45,695 nucleotides of DNA from JAWXUK01 sp044432725 (GTDB taxonomy: Bacteria > Bacillota > Clostridia > Oscillospirales > Oscillospiraceae): positions 1 to 45,695 of the forward strand of contig JAWXUL010000021.1 of assembly GCA_044432725.1 (NCBI GenBank), given 5' to 3'. The notes beneath the pieces are model-generated. The model had not been told where the DNA came from. It saw only the letters and a program-made list of their open reading frames with translations, and searched no databases. Shown here piece by piece: positions 1 through 8,134 of the stretch. A program made the translations under genes and the position numbers. Within the stretch, counting starts at the first letter, position 1. Every line of letters begins with the position of its first letter.

Positions 1-1537
1 CCCACTCAATCGTACTTGGTGGTTTACTCGTTACATCGTAGCAAATACGATTAATCCCACTTACTTCGTTGACAATTCTGATGGATACTGTATCCAGCAC
101 ATCATAAGGGATTCTTGCCCAATCAGCTGTCATGAAATCATTCGTTACCACACCTCGTAGTGCAAGTGTGTAGTCATAGGTACGTCCATCCCCCATAACC
201 CCCACAGAACGACAGTTAGTCAAAACTGCAAAATATTGATGTATGGACTTATCTAATTTTGCATTAGCAATCTCTTCACGGAAAATAGCATCAGCCTCTC
301 GCAAAGTATCAAGTTTCTCTTTTGTCAAATCTCCAATCACACGTATTGCAAGCCCAGGTCCTGGGAAAGGTTGCCTCATCACCAAATGATCAGCCAAGCC
401 AAGTTCTCGTCCTAATTGACGTACTTCATCTTTGAATAATTGACGTAAAGGCTCGATAATCTCTTTGAAATCCACAAAATCAGGTAGACCACCCACATTA
501 TGATGACTTTTAATCACTGCTGCATCCCCAGCACCCGATTCAATGACGTCAGGATAAATAGTTCCCTGCGCCAAGAAATCAACAGAGCCAATTTTCTTGG
601 ACTCTTCTTCAAAAACACGGATAAATTCTTCCCCTATGATCTTTCTTTTTGCTTCTGGGTCTGAAATACCTTTTAGTTTCTCTAAAAAACGTTCCTCTGC
701 ATCCACTCGTTGGAAATTCATGGCCCATTTCTGGAACGCCTCTTCTACTTCTTGACTTTCGTTTTTTCTCATCAATCCATGGTCTACATATACACAAGTT
801 AGTTGTGTTCCAATGGCTTCTGCAAGTAGTGCGGCACAAACAGAGGAATCTACCCCTCCAGAAAGTGCAAGCAAAACCTTGCCTTCTCCCACAGTTTGGC
901 GGATTTGTGCAATGGCTGTTTTGCAATAATCCTCCATGGTCCAATCACCTTCAGCTTTACAGACTCGGTAAAGGAAGTTTTTTAAAATCTTCCCGCCTTG
1001 CTCTGTGTGGCTTACTTCGGGATGGAATTGAACGCCGTAAAAATGACGCTCTTTGTCTGCAATCCCTACATTTGGGCAGTTATCAGAGCTTGCAACCAAG
1101 GAAAATCCCTCAGGAACCTCTGCCATGAAATCCCCATGGCTCATCCAAGTAACGCTGCTTGGCGAAAGACCGTGGAAAATTTCGCATCCAACCTTAAAAT
1201 TAGTAATTGTTTTCCCGTATTCTCGTGCAGAATCATCTTGCGCAGGAGTGACTTTTCCTCCTAATTTGTGGGCTAGCAGTTGAGAGCCATAGCAAATACC
1301 TAAAATTGGTATCCCCCAAGAAAAAATCTCATCAGGAACAGAAGGTGCATTGTCTGCATAGACAGAATGAGGCCCTCCTGTAAAAATAATCCCAATGGGA
1401 TTGAGCGCCTTGATTTCAGATGGTGCTGTGGTATATGGCTTTACTTGGCAATATACATTACATTCTCTCACTCGACGAGCAATTACTTGGTTATATTGTC
1501 CTCCAAAATCAAGAATGACTACAGTTTGATTGGTCAT
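1..1537 (-). CDS. guaA: GMP synthase (glutamine-hydrolysing), 3' end cut by window edge
   Basis: Converts XMP to GMP using glutamine and ATP, the last step of de novo guanine nucleotide synthesis in the cytosol. Translation from the ATG at 1537 begins MTNQTVVILDFGGQYNQ and shows a class I glutamine amidotransferase domain (nucleophile Cys in LGICYGSQ, His-Glu in GVQFHPEV), then the ATP-pyrophosphatase P-loop LALSGGVDSS, then the GMP-synthase dimerisation tail ending STIEW at the window edge. 512 codons are present against about 513 in the family, so only the last residue and stop are missing. An AAGGGG ribosome binding site sits upstream. No purine riboswitch is visible. This is a core housekeeping gene and anchors the left end as chromosome. 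Confidence 0.97.
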   Translation of the reverse strand, partial: MTNQTVVILDFGGQYNQVIARRVRECNVYCQVKPYTTAPSEIKALNPIGIIFTGGPHSVYADNAPSVPDEIFSWGIPILGICYGSQLLAHKLGGKVTPAQDDSAREYGKTITNFKVGCEIFHGLSPSSVTWMSHGDFMAEVPEGFSLVASSDNCPNVGIADKERHFYGVQFHPEVSHTEQGGKILKNFLYRVCKAEGDWTMEDYCKTAIAQIRQTVGEGKVLLALSGGVDSSVCAALLAEAIGTQLTCVYVDHGLMRKNESQEVEEAFQKWAMNFQRVDAEERFLEKLKGISDPEAKRKIIGEEFIRVFEEESKKIGSVDFLAQGTIYPDVIESGAGDAAVIKSHHNVGGLPDFVDFKEIIEPLRQLFKDEVRQLGRELGLADHLVMRQPFPGPGLAIRVIGDLTKEKLDTLREADAIFREEIANAKLDKSIHQYFAVLTNCRSVGVMGDGRTYDYTLALRGVVTNDFMTADWARIPYDVLDTVSIRIVNEVSGINRICYDVTSKPPSTIEW

Positions 1538-1707
1538 AAAAGTAACCCCTTTTCTAATTTTACAAATCCCCCTTTATTATACAGAAAATATAATTTTTTT
1601 GCAAGCCTTTCTTTTAGAAATTTATTATAAATTTTTTAGTATATTTTTCTTTTTTTAGGAGAGAATAATTTTACAGAAATTTCTATCTTTCAGTTGGGGG
1701 AGACATT

Positions 1708-2415
1708 ATGTTTACCATTTTTTTTCGCAGCATTATTTTATATCTCTTCATTATTTTGGGTGTACGCCTTCTGGGGAAGCGTCAGGTAGGGGAGCTAGAG
1801 CCCTCAGAACTGGTCCTCTCGTTCTTGATTGCTGATCTTGCTTCTGTGCCTATGCAAGATTTGGGCTTTCCTTTGCACACAGGTCTGATTCCTATTTTAA
1901 CACTTCTTGCTCTTTCCAGCATTTTATCTGTTATTACACTGAAAAATGTAACATTTCGAAATATTTTATGTGGAAAACCTAGCGTTATTATTAGCGATGG
2001 GAAAATAGATCAAAAAGAAATGCGCCGTAACCGACTGACTGTTGATGAACTGTTAGAAGAGCTTCGTTGCCAGGGATATATTGATTTGTCGTCCATACAA
2101 TATGCGATTTTGGAATCTAATGGCATGCTTTCTGTACTCCCTTTTCCTGAAAACCAGCCTCTTACGCTAGGGCAAATGGAGAAATTTTCTCAATCAAAAA
2201 TCTCTTTTGAAAGCCTTGGTTTACCCAAAGTGCTTGTGTCAGATGGTGTATTACTCAAAGAAAATCTTAGGGCAAGTGGTTTGGATCTACAATGGCTTCA
2301 TCAAAAAATGAAAGAAAAAAAATGCGAAGATGTTTCTAAAATCTTTCTTTTGGTTGCGAACGAAGATGGTAGCTTTTATCTTGCGAAACAACAGGAGGTA
2401 ACAAAAAATGACTAG
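1708..2415 (+). CDS. DUF421 (YetF/YkjA-like) membrane protein
   Basis: 235 residues. The N-terminal third holds about three hydrophobic segments (residues 1-20, about 36-52 and 58-80) with the family signature RLLGKRQVGELEPSELV. A soluble C-terminal DUF421 domain follows (KPSVIISDGKID, then RLTVDELLEELR). Family members are inner-membrane proteins; YetF-type proteins are linked to spore or membrane physiology, but the biochemical role is unknown. The start is set by GGGGGAGA upstream of the ATG. It overlaps the next gene by 8 bases, so the two are almost certainly cotranscribed and translationally coupled. Confidence 0.88.
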   Translation: MFTIFFRSIILYLFIILGVRLLGKRQVGELEPSELVLSFLIADLASVPMQDLGFPLHTGLIPILTLLALSSILSVITLKNVTFRNILCGKPSVIISDGKIDQKEMRRNRLTVDELLEELRCQGYIDLSSIQYAILESNGMLSVLPFPENQPLTLGQMEKFSQSKISFESLGLPKVLVSDGVLLKENLRASGLDLQWLHQKMKEKKCEDVSKIFLLVANEDGSFYLAKQQEVTKND

Positions 2416-2788
2416 ACTATGGGCATCTATTATCACCCTTTTCCTTCTCTTTTTTGTTTCTTATGCGACTGGAGAATGGACACAAAACTTAACAGATTCT
2501 TATGTAAACCGCTTGGAATATGCCCAAAAATTAACTGAAGGAGGTCATTGGGAAGAAGCGGCTCAAATTACGGACGAAGTTTTTCTTCACTGGGAAAGTC
2601 AATCTTTTCCTTTGTATATTTTGCTGAGACATAGTGATTTAGACAAAATATTCGTCTGTTTCCAATCAGTCTCACAATATCTATCCCAAGAAGATGACGA
2701 ACCTTATCTTGCAAATAATGCGCAACTGATCGCACAACTAAACCTTTTAGCAGAAATGGAACAGTTAAGTTTAAAGAATATTTTATAA
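2408..2788 (+). CDS. DUF4363 family protein
   Basis: 126 residues: an N-terminal membrane anchor or uncleaved signal (residues 6-20, IITLFLLFFVSYAT) followed by an alpha-helical domain (ENLTDSYVNRLEYA-type helix, WEEAAQITDEVFLHWE). In Clostridia DUF4363 proteins commonly sit directly downstream of DUF421 proteins, as here. Function is unknown; the pairing suggests a two-component membrane complex. The start overlaps the DUF421 stop, and AGGAGGTAAC ends just before the ATG. Confidence 0.8.
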   Translation: MTRLWASIITLFLLFFVSYATGEWTQNLTDSYVNRLEYAQKLTEGGHWEEAAQITDEVFLHWESQSFPLYILLRHSDLDKIFVCFQSVSQYLSQEDDEPYLANNAQLIAQLNLLAEMEQLSLKNIL

Positions 2789-2875
2789 AAAACAAATCCT
2801 TCAATCCTTAAAAGACAGCTTTAGGTGGGAATATTTCCAGCAAAGAAGCAAGTACTTGCAATTCTAAAAAGAACA

Positions 2876-2909
2876 GGTCGCCACTCAGAAGAATGGCGAC
2901 CTCCCTTTT
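2876..2909. terminator. Bidirectional rho-independent terminator
   Basis: The 8-bp arms GGTCGCCA (2876-2883) and TGGCGACC (2894-2901) form a hairpin. It is followed by TCCCTTTT on the plus strand and by TGTTCTTTTT on the minus strand. It lies between the convergent DUF4363 gene and the Cys-rich peptide gene and probably ends both. Confidence 0.7.
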
Positions 2910-2928
2910 GGCTAGAACTTAGCCTTGA

Positions 2929-3072
2929 TTAGCACCCGCAACCACAGCCACGATCGCAGCCACAACCACGGTCACAACCGCCACCGCCACCGCAACCACA
3001 GCAGCAAACGAGGATGATGATAATTAGGACGATCCACATGCAACCGCCACCACAACCATTGTCAAAACACAT
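2929..3072 (-). CDS. 47-residue Cys/Gly-rich membrane-anchored peptide
   Basis: A short gene with a canonical GGAGG ribosome binding site 8 bases before its ATG. The product begins MCFDNGCGGGCMW, has one hydrophobic segment (IVLIIIILV, about residues 14-22), then a tail made almost only of Cys, Gly, Asp and Arg, with CDRGCGCDRGCG repeats. I count 13 Cys in 47 residues. The layout suggests a membrane-anchored metal-binding or disulfide-rich peptide. Small proteins of this style occur in Clostridia, but I do not recognise a named family. It ends at a hairpin terminator on its 3' side. Confidence 0.65.
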   Translation of the reverse strand: MCFDNGCGGGCMWIVLIIIILVCCCGCGGGGGCDRGCGCDRGCGCGC

Positions 3073-3234
3073 AATAAATACCTCCAATAAATTTGTTGGT
3101 CAGCTGTTTTGCTTCCCACAATCACAGTATATGACAGTGCAATCAAGTGGTTCAGGGGTAAATTGAGATAAAAACCAAAAGAAAAGGAAATAAGTGGTAT
3201 CTTTAAAAAAATTGAAATTTTTTTAAAGAAAGGC

Positions 3235-3263
3235 TTGCTTTTTTTTTTTTACTATGTTATACT
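3235..3263 (+). promoter_or_regulatory. Sigma-A promoter for tRNA-Leu
   Basis: TTGCTT, a 17-base spacer containing a long T run, then TATACT, ending 38 bases before the tRNA. The position and strand fit transcription of the tRNA gene. Confidence 0.65.
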
Positions 3264-3301
3264 TATCAAGTAGTGACTTCTTAGTGAGTGATTATTGAAA
3301 T

Positions 3302-3386
3302 GCGGATGTGATGGAATTGGTAGACATGCGAGATTTAGGTTCTCGTGTCGCGAGACGTGTGGGTTCGAGTCCCTTCATCCGTACCA
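3302..3386 (+). tRNA. tRNA-Leu (anticodon UAG), CCA encoded
   Basis: An 85-nt class II tRNA. The acceptor GCGGATG pairs with CATCCGT. The anticodon stem CGAGA/TCTCG holds the loop TTTAGGT, giving anticodon UAG. A long variable arm, a T-loop GGTTCGAGTCC and an encoded CCA end are present. The start of the mobile region lies directly at its 3' end, and the adjacent recombinase fragment reads antisense through it, so it is the likely integration target. Confidence 0.95.
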
Positions 3387-3390
3387 AATC

Positions 3391-3436
3391 ACCCATAGAC
3401 GAACCTTTTGGTTCATCTATGGGTATTTTGTTACTT
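3391..3436 (+). terminator. Terminator behind tRNA-Leu
   Basis: The arms ACCCATAGACGAACC (3391-3405) and GGTTCATCTATGGGT (3410-3424) pair with one mismatch and a 4-base loop, followed by a T-rich tract. It sits 5 bases after the tRNA CCA end. Read on the other strand the same DNA is coding sequence of the recombinase C-terminal fragment, so it may have been supplied by the inserted element. Confidence 0.6.
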
Positions 3437-3778
3437 TTTTCGCTGGCTCTACAGGTTATTTCCAGATAATCTCCGTTTTTATCCTCAAATAAGAGGATTT
3501 TCTCCACGAACATATCAATGAGGCTAGAACAGAATGCCGAATCCCTTTTATTTCCATTTTTGAACTTCTCAAAGAAGAACAAAATCCCCTCTTGGGTCAG
3601 CTTGGGGCATTGCATTTTCTCTCTAGCTATCTCGACCTCTATTGCAGTCTTTTCCTCTTGTCGCTTTTCAATCTGCTCTGAGATAATGTCCACAGATTTT
3701 CCTTGCTCCAATGCCTTGACAAGATTTTCCAATGCGTCTTTGTTTTCACGCAACTTTTTTTCCAAATGTTTCAAGATG

Positions 3779-4843
3779 TCACCATTCCCCTCTTGTTGGG
3801 AAAGGGTGGCTATTTTTTTTTGCTATGGATTCCAGATATTTACTATCCAGAGTTTTCATCACTGCGTCAACCACCAATGGCTCTACGAGGTCTTTACGAA
3901 TAGATTTCTTCTTGCACTTGCGTTTCTTTTGGTTGGTGCATACATAATAACAGTATTGCTTGGAGGTGTGTGACACCCCACTATATCCTACCATCGCTGC
4001 ACCACATTTTCCACAGAATAGCTTGGTGGTGAGGATATAACTGTCACCGATTGCCTTGGAGCGAGCAGGTGCCTTCCGATTCTTTTCCATCTGGACTTGC
4101 ACGGCTTCAAAGGTTTCATCATCAATGATGGCAGGCACACCGTCAGGTATTTCAATGTCAGAATACTTATAAACACCTGTGTAAGTCCTATTAGTGAGGA
4201 TTTTACGAATAGAATTTTTGTTGTACTCGTTGCCACGACTGGTTTTCATCTGTTTTTGATTCAAAAATCTGATAATATCAGCCATTGTGTTCTGATTTAG
4301 ATACATTTCAAAGATGGTAAATACGATAGGCATAGTATCTGGGTCAATGCAGAACATTTTATCCACGATTTTATAGCCTAAAGGAACAGAACCACCTGTG
4401 TATTGACATTTATTTGCAGAAAGTTCCAGACCTCGCTTTACTTTTTGGGAGAGTTCCCTCGAAAAATATTCAGCCATACCTTCAAGAACGGATTCCATCA
4501 GCACACCACTTGCGTCATCAGTGATATTTTCACGAGCAGAGAGGACTTTGACACCATTTTTCTTCAGCTTCTGCTTATTGGTGGCACTGTCATAACGATT
4601 GCGAGCAAATCTATCGAGCTGATAGACCAAAACTCCTTCAAATTGTCTTTTGTTGCTATCATTTATCATGCGTTGAAATTCTGGACGGTTATCTGTCGTC
4701 CCACTGGTGGCTCGGTCAATGTATTCTGCTATGACAGAGTAGCCTAGTCGCTCTGCATGGTCATAGCAGACGTTTAGTTGACCTTCTATGGATTGTTCTG
4801 TTTGGTTGTTGCTAGAATATCTTGCGTAAATCACAATATTCAA
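3779..4843 (-). CDS. Large serine recombinase, N-terminal part (frameshifted)
   Basis: Site-specific integrase/excisionase of the large serine family. Residues 1-150 are the resolvase catalytic domain (IYARYSSNNQ with catalytic Ser10; LDRFARNRYD). The recombinase domain follows (about 160-260), then the zinc ribbon (FCGKCGAAM, then CTNQKKRKC). Residue 343 onward is out of frame: nine A at 3813-3821 (T on the plus strand) shift the frame, and eight would restore the coiled-coil tail found at 3292-3774. The protein is therefore truncated unless transcriptional slippage on the A run rescues it. It lies 3 bases after the XRE repressor gene, probably in one operon, and is the integrase of the element inserted at tRNA-Leu. 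Confidence 0.85.
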   Translation of the reverse strand: MNIVIYARYSSNNQTEQSIEGQLNVCYDHAERLGYSVIAEYIDRATSGTTDNRPEFQRMINDSNKRQFEGVLVYQLDRFARNRYDSATNKQKLKKNGVKVLSARENITDDASGVLMESVLEGMAEYFSRELSQKVKRGLELSANKCQYTGGSVPLGYKIVDKMFCIDPDTMPIVFTIFEMYLNQNTMADIIRFLNQKQMKTSRGNEYNKNSIRKILTNRTYTGVYKYSDIEIPDGVPAIIDDETFEAVQVQMEKNRKAPARSKAIGDSYILTTKLFCGKCGAAMVGYSGVSHTSKQYCYYVCTNQKKRKCKKKSIRKDLVEPLVVDAVMKTLDSKYLESIAKKNSHPFPTRGEW

Positions 4844-4846
4844 ATA

Positions 4847-5200
4847 TTATTCCTCCTCTTGTGCCATATTTAATATGGTTTCCTTTAGTTTGTGGTGCAT
4901 GGGTGATGATGGGTCGAAGCACATTTCCACGAATTTCTTGAAATCTTCGTTGTCCTCTTTGTATTTAGGGATTGCTTCGTAGGTTGTGCCTTTAGGGTTG
5001 TCGGTGCGACCGAAGATGTAGTCTAGGGATACGTCGAAGTAGTCTGCGTACCATAATAGGATGTCATGTGGTGCTTCGCTGTCATTGTTTTCGTACCTGT
5101 TCACCTTGGCTGGGGTGATTCCCATTATTTCTGCCATTTTTACTTGGGGAACACCTAAGCTGGCTCTCAGGGCTTTTAGTGTGTTTGCTACTGCGGTCAT
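4847..5200 (-). CDS. XRE-family transcriptional regulator of the integrase operon
   Basis: 117 residues from the ATG at 5200, chosen because AAGGAGG precedes it with 9-base spacing; an upstream in-frame ATG at 5269 lacks such a site and lies in the promoter. A Cro/CI-type helix-turn-helix spans residues 8-60 (LKALRASLGVPQVKMAEIMG, then VNRYENNDSEAPHDILLWYA), with SLDYIFGRTDN typical of Firmicutes element repressors. It is the first gene of the operon with the recombinase, so it probably represses integration/excision and its own synthesis. A strong palindrome sits just upstream of its promoter. Confidence 0.85.
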   Translation of the reverse strand: MTAVANTLKALRASLGVPQVKMAEIMGITPAKVNRYENNDSEAPHDILLWYADYFDVSLDYIFGRTDNPKGTTYEAIPKYKEDNEDFKKFVEMCFDPSSPMHHKLKETILNMAQEEE

Positions 5201-5230
5201 GTTATTATACCTCCTTATAGATACGAGGCA

Positions 5231-5259
5231 ATTATACATCAAAATCTGGAGCATGTCAA
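5231..5259 (-). promoter_or_regulatory. Consensus sigma-A promoter for XRE-recombinase operon
   Basis: On the minus strand: TTGACA (5259-5254), 17-base spacer, TATAAT (5236-5231), a perfect consensus. It is 31 bases upstream of the repressor start and reads into the repressor and recombinase. Confidence 0.85.
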
Positions 5260-5262
5260 GGG

Positions 5263-5293
5263 GGTTCAAAAAAATTTCAAAATTTTTTGAACC
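5263..5293. promoter_or_regulatory. Candidate repressor operator (inverted repeat)
   Basis: The arms GGTTCAAAAAA (5263-5273) and TTTTTTGAACC (5283-5293), separated by 9 bases, lie directly upstream of the -35 box of the XRE promoter. The size and place fit a dimeric XRE repressor or an A-tract activator site. Binding is inferred only. Confidence 0.5.
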
Positions 5294-5381
5294 TAAAAAA
5301 AGCTAATAAAATTATGTGATAAGTTGGATTTATGACAGGTATAAATGAATTTACTACTTAATTATTTATTGTATTTGTCGA

Positions 5382-5410
5382 TATAATAATTAGAAAGTAG
5401 TATTACTACT
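5382..5410 (+). promoter_or_regulatory. Putative -10 box and operator before HEPN-like gene
   Basis: TATAAT at 5382-5387 is followed, near the expected transcription start, by the palindrome AGTAGTA-T-TACTACT (5396-5410). No good -35 box is visible at 17 bases, so the promoter may need an activator or be weak. Confidence 0.35.
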
Positions 5411-5441
5411 GGATAAAAAAATATAAAAAGGAGATGGTTTA

Positions 5442-6089
5442 ATGTTAAACAAGACAGATGATAACTATTTTGATGGAGGTACAAACACAGACCCAATTCT
5501 AAATTGGAGATTTATGATGGGAAAATACCCACATGAGGCAAATCAAAGATTAGCAGATGGTTATTATGAAACTTGCATCGAATTACTGAACAAGTGTGTC
5601 ACTGATAACACTGACAAAAAAGGTGATATTTGGATATTCCCATCAATGTTTCTAGCACATCAATTTATCGAGCTATATGTCAAATCAATTAATATTTTTT
5701 TCTTGCTGATAGAAACCCCTTCAAAAGACCCTTGGGAAGTCCCATTTCAAGAAGGAGGTCATGATTTAGAAAAATTGTTAGACCTACTTAAAATTGAATT
5801 AAATAAACAATCTACCGTGGTATACATGCCAGCAGATGATTTCCAGCTATTAAAAGATTATGTAGAAATATTTTCAAATAAAAGTGGATCAGCTCGGTCC
5901 ATTGACTTAAGATATGCTTGCAATATAAAAGGCAGTTGTCAGAAAGAAACTTTTTACACTAAAAATACCACCAATATCTATTTGAATATTCAGCTATATA
6001 AACAATGGATTGAGGAAATTCACTCTATTCTTTCTTCAACTTATTGTAATTTAGAAAACGACTACGATTCTTTAACTCAAAATGATTGA
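5442..6089 (+). CDS. Hypothetical protein with HEPN-like helical features
   Basis: 215 residues, no signal peptide. The segment FLAHQFIELYVKSINIFF (about 70-87) followed by EGGHDLEKLLDLL (about 104-116) resembles the helix pair and G-H-D-L element seen in many HEPN-domain proteins, but I do not see a clear R-x4-6-H catalytic motif. The ribosome binding site AAAAGGAG is well placed for the ATG at 5442. It is transcribed divergently from the XRE-recombinase operon and ends at a bidirectional terminator, so it is a single-gene unit. Its role is unknown; HEPN proteins on mobile elements often act as RNases in defence or toxin systems. Confidence 0.6.
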   Translation: MLNKTDDNYFDGGTNTDPILNWRFMMGKYPHEANQRLADGYYETCIELLNKCVTDNTDKKGDIWIFPSMFLAHQFIELYVKSINIFFLLIETPSKDPWEVPFQEGGHDLEKLLDLLKIELNKQSTVVYMPADDFQLLKDYVEIFSNKSGSARSIDLRYACNIKGSCQKETFYTKNTTNIYLNIQLYKQWIEEIHSILSSTYCNLENDYDSLTQND

Positions 6090-6120
6090 TTACCGGTCTT
6101 GCAAAGTTAAAATGCATAAA

Positions 6121-6148
6121 AGGACACCCTCTTTTTCGAGGGTGTCCT
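6121..6148. terminator. Bidirectional terminator between convergent genes
   Basis: The perfect 11-bp arms AGGACACCCTC (6121-6131) and GAGGGTGTCCT (6138-6148) enclose a 6-base loop, with A and T tracts on the two sides. It separates the HEPN-like gene from the SLH protein gene. Confidence 0.85.
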
Positions 6149-6159
6149 TCATTTATTCG

Positions 6160-7959
6160 CTAATCATAAAGCATATCAGTTGCTTGTTTTAAATATACTG
6201 CAGCATCGTCAATATCAGTGGTTAGATTTCTCAGCATGGAAACAAAATTCGAATCAATTGGGGCTAGAATATTAAAATCTGTTTCTGGGTCTTTTGATAA
6301 AAAATCTTCGCATATTTCAGCGACTAAAACGGAATATTGTAATAATAATTTATTCATTTCTGCATATTTATCATCTACTTCTAACAAAGGAGCTACTTTT
6401 TCAATCATATTCATTGCATAAGTTCCTGATTGCAAAAAATCCATAATCGCTTCTGTACAATCCAAAAGTGCCGTGCCTTGTGTCCCTCTGTCAATGGCAT
6501 CACCCAAGTGTTCGATAGTTGCTGACAAACAACGTACACCTTCAATTGAATTCTTAATAAGTTCAATTTCAATTGCATTTATCTCTGCTTCTGGTATATT
6601 TGGGCTTGTTGTGGATGGTGGGGTTACATGTGGGATAACAGGGGTTGATTCAACGAGGGATTCATCAAAACTAGGGTTAAAATAATTATTATTGATAGTT
6701 CCATTCAAATAATCAACGATAACAGTTATGTCACCTGAAAGGTGTAGTTCTGTATTTTTAAACATTGGTCGTATAGATATAGAATATTTTTCAGAAGGAC
6801 TCGATAACACATAGTAAGCAAGTGTATCGGTTGAAGTATAACCACTACCTTCTTCTCTCGTTAGTGTAAAACCACATTTTTTCAAATAATCAACGTATTT
6901 TTGGGCATAATCTAAAGCCTCCTCTTGGTAATAGGTTTGATACGAATAAAAATAGCTTTGGTGAAATATAGTTCCATCTTCTAACGTGTAAGTGTTGTCC
7001 CACTCACTTCTTAATGGAGTGTTGTTTGAAATGTTTTCAAATGCAGGAATTTCAGGGAATTTTCCATACACATTCCCTGATTCTGTGACTGTTGTAACAA
7101 TATCGTCACTTTTAGCCATAATAAAACAAAAATCTGAAAGTCCATTTTCAGTAGTAGCTGTTATTTTTGCAGAAACGCCTTGACCAACAGAAGTTACGGA
7201 ACCGTTACTTACAGGGAAATTTTTAATGTCTGTACTCGACCAATCAACATTTAAGTTATCTGTTCCTAAATTAGTTATTACTGAGAGTGTTAGTGTTTCA
7301 CCATCAGCTAAGTAATAATTATCAGGACTAATCGAAATAGAAGTTACTTCGTCTACTTCACTACTGGTTACAGACTCAAACACCCTCAACATCGTCACCA
7401 TGCTCTGCTCTCTGTCATAGCTATCCTTGGGAGCAAAAAGATTATTTCCTACACCTGACATTACCTTTGCCTCGCTTACTTTTCCAACGGCTACACTTGC
7501 CCAATTAGAAATGTCAGCACTATCGTCAAAGGAAACAGTGGTTTCTGTTAAATTGATGGATAAACTCTCTAATAAATTTGATAATATCAGTGCGGCTTCT
7601 TCACGGTTTAGGCTACGATTTGGTGTAAATGATGTTCCTCCTGTGCCTGCTACCACACCTAGTCCAGCCATTTTTTCCACGTTCACATCACTTGTGTCGC
7701 TGAAAGTTTTTCGTTCTGTTATTTCTTGTCCTGTCACTTCCTCATAAGTGGCAACGGCAAGTTGACAAAACTCTGCTCTAGTGGTGGCTTGAGTGTAGTT
7801 ACACTGCAATTCTTCTGGCACAATGTTGTTAGAAATCGCAGTTTCTAGGAACCCTGTTGCCCATGATGAGGCTCCTTCTAACTGGGTTGCATGGGTTGTG
7901 CTTATAGATGATAGGGAGAGTAATAATGCGACGGATAGGCTTGAGACTATTTTTTTCAT
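6160..7959 (-). CDS. Secreted SLH-domain cell-surface protein with Ig-like domain
   Basis: 599 residues. A Sec signal peptide (MKKIVSSLSVALLLSLSS, cleavage near ATQ, residue 25) is followed by three S-layer-homology repeats at about 30-80, 83-140 and 145-195 (TTRAEFCQLAVATYEE, FTPNRSLNREEAALILS, YDREQSMVTMLRVFE). These repeats bind pyruvylated secondary wall polymers and hold proteins on the cell surface. Residues 205-290 form a bacterial Ig-like (BIG2-type) domain (ITSISISPDNYYLADGETL). The C-terminal 300 residues have no domain I recognise. It is monocistronic, with its own consensus promoter. It probably exposes an element-encoded function on the surface, such as adhesion or exclusion, but this is inference. 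Confidence 0.85.
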   Translation of the reverse strand: MKKIVSSLSVALLLSLSSISTTHATQLEGASSWATGFLETAISNNIVPEELQCNYTQATTRAEFCQLAVATYEEVTGQEITERKTFSDTSDVNVEKMAGLGVVAGTGGTSFTPNRSLNREEAALILSNLLESLSINLTETTVSFDDSADISNWASVAVGKVSEAKVMSGVGNNLFAPKDSYDREQSMVTMLRVFESVTSSEVDEVTSISISPDNYYLADGETLTLSVITNLGTDNLNVDWSSTDIKNFPVSNGSVTSVGQGVSAKITATTENGLSDFCFIMAKSDDIVTTVTESGNVYGKFPEIPAFENISNNTPLRSEWDNTYTLEDGTIFHQSYFYSYQTYYQEEALDYAQKYVDYLKKCGFTLTREEGSGYTSTDTLAYYVLSSPSEKYSISIRPMFKNTELHLSGDITVIVDYLNGTINNNYFNPSFDESLVESTPVIPHVTPPSTTSPNIPEAEINAIEIELIKNSIEGVRCLSATIEHLGDAIDRGTQGTALLDCTEAIMDFLQSGTYAMNMIEKVAPLLEVDDKYAEMNKLLLQYSVLVAEICEDFLSKDPETDFNILAPIDSNFVSMLRNLTTDIDDAAVYLKQATDMLYD

Positions 7960-8034
7960 TTTTGTTCCTCCTTCTTTTTTGGTGTAACACTTTTTATTAA
8001 GTTATTTAGCAAAGGGTTACACCACTTATTCCTT

Positions 8035-8063
8035 ATTATACCAAATAAAGAAGCCTTTGTCAA
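8035..8063 (-). promoter_or_regulatory. Consensus sigma-A promoter for SLH protein
   Basis: On the minus strand: TTGACA (8063-8058), 17-base spacer, TATAAT (8040-8035), 75 bases before the SLH gene start. Both hexamers are perfect consensus, so expression is probably high unless repressed by the divergent XRE protein. Confidence 0.85.
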
Positions 8064-8134
8064 ATTAAAATAATCGTTTATGATAATGCAATATCAATTA
8101 AAATTGGGTACACTATCATAAAGGAGTGACAGAG

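Larger units (their letters stand above)
3292..3774 (-). pseudogene. C-terminal fragment of serine recombinase, reading through tRNA-Leu
   Basis: This frame continues the recombinase encoded just upstream (3779-4843) after a one-base frameshift. The first 100 residues form the coiled-coil region expected after the zinc ribbon (KKLRENKDALENLVKALEQG, KRQEEKTAIEVEIAREKMQ). The last 35 residues, including GLEPTRLATREPKSRM, are the antisense of tRNA-Leu and are not recombinase sequence. The recombination site therefore lies at or just before the tRNA end, and the protein's natural C-terminus before integration must have differed. Confidence 0.75.

Noticed and set aside
609..1630. Several open frames on both strands over guaA and its upstream region
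   Set aside because: They lack ribosome binding sites and family-like sequence, and lie in other frames of the clearly real guaA gene.
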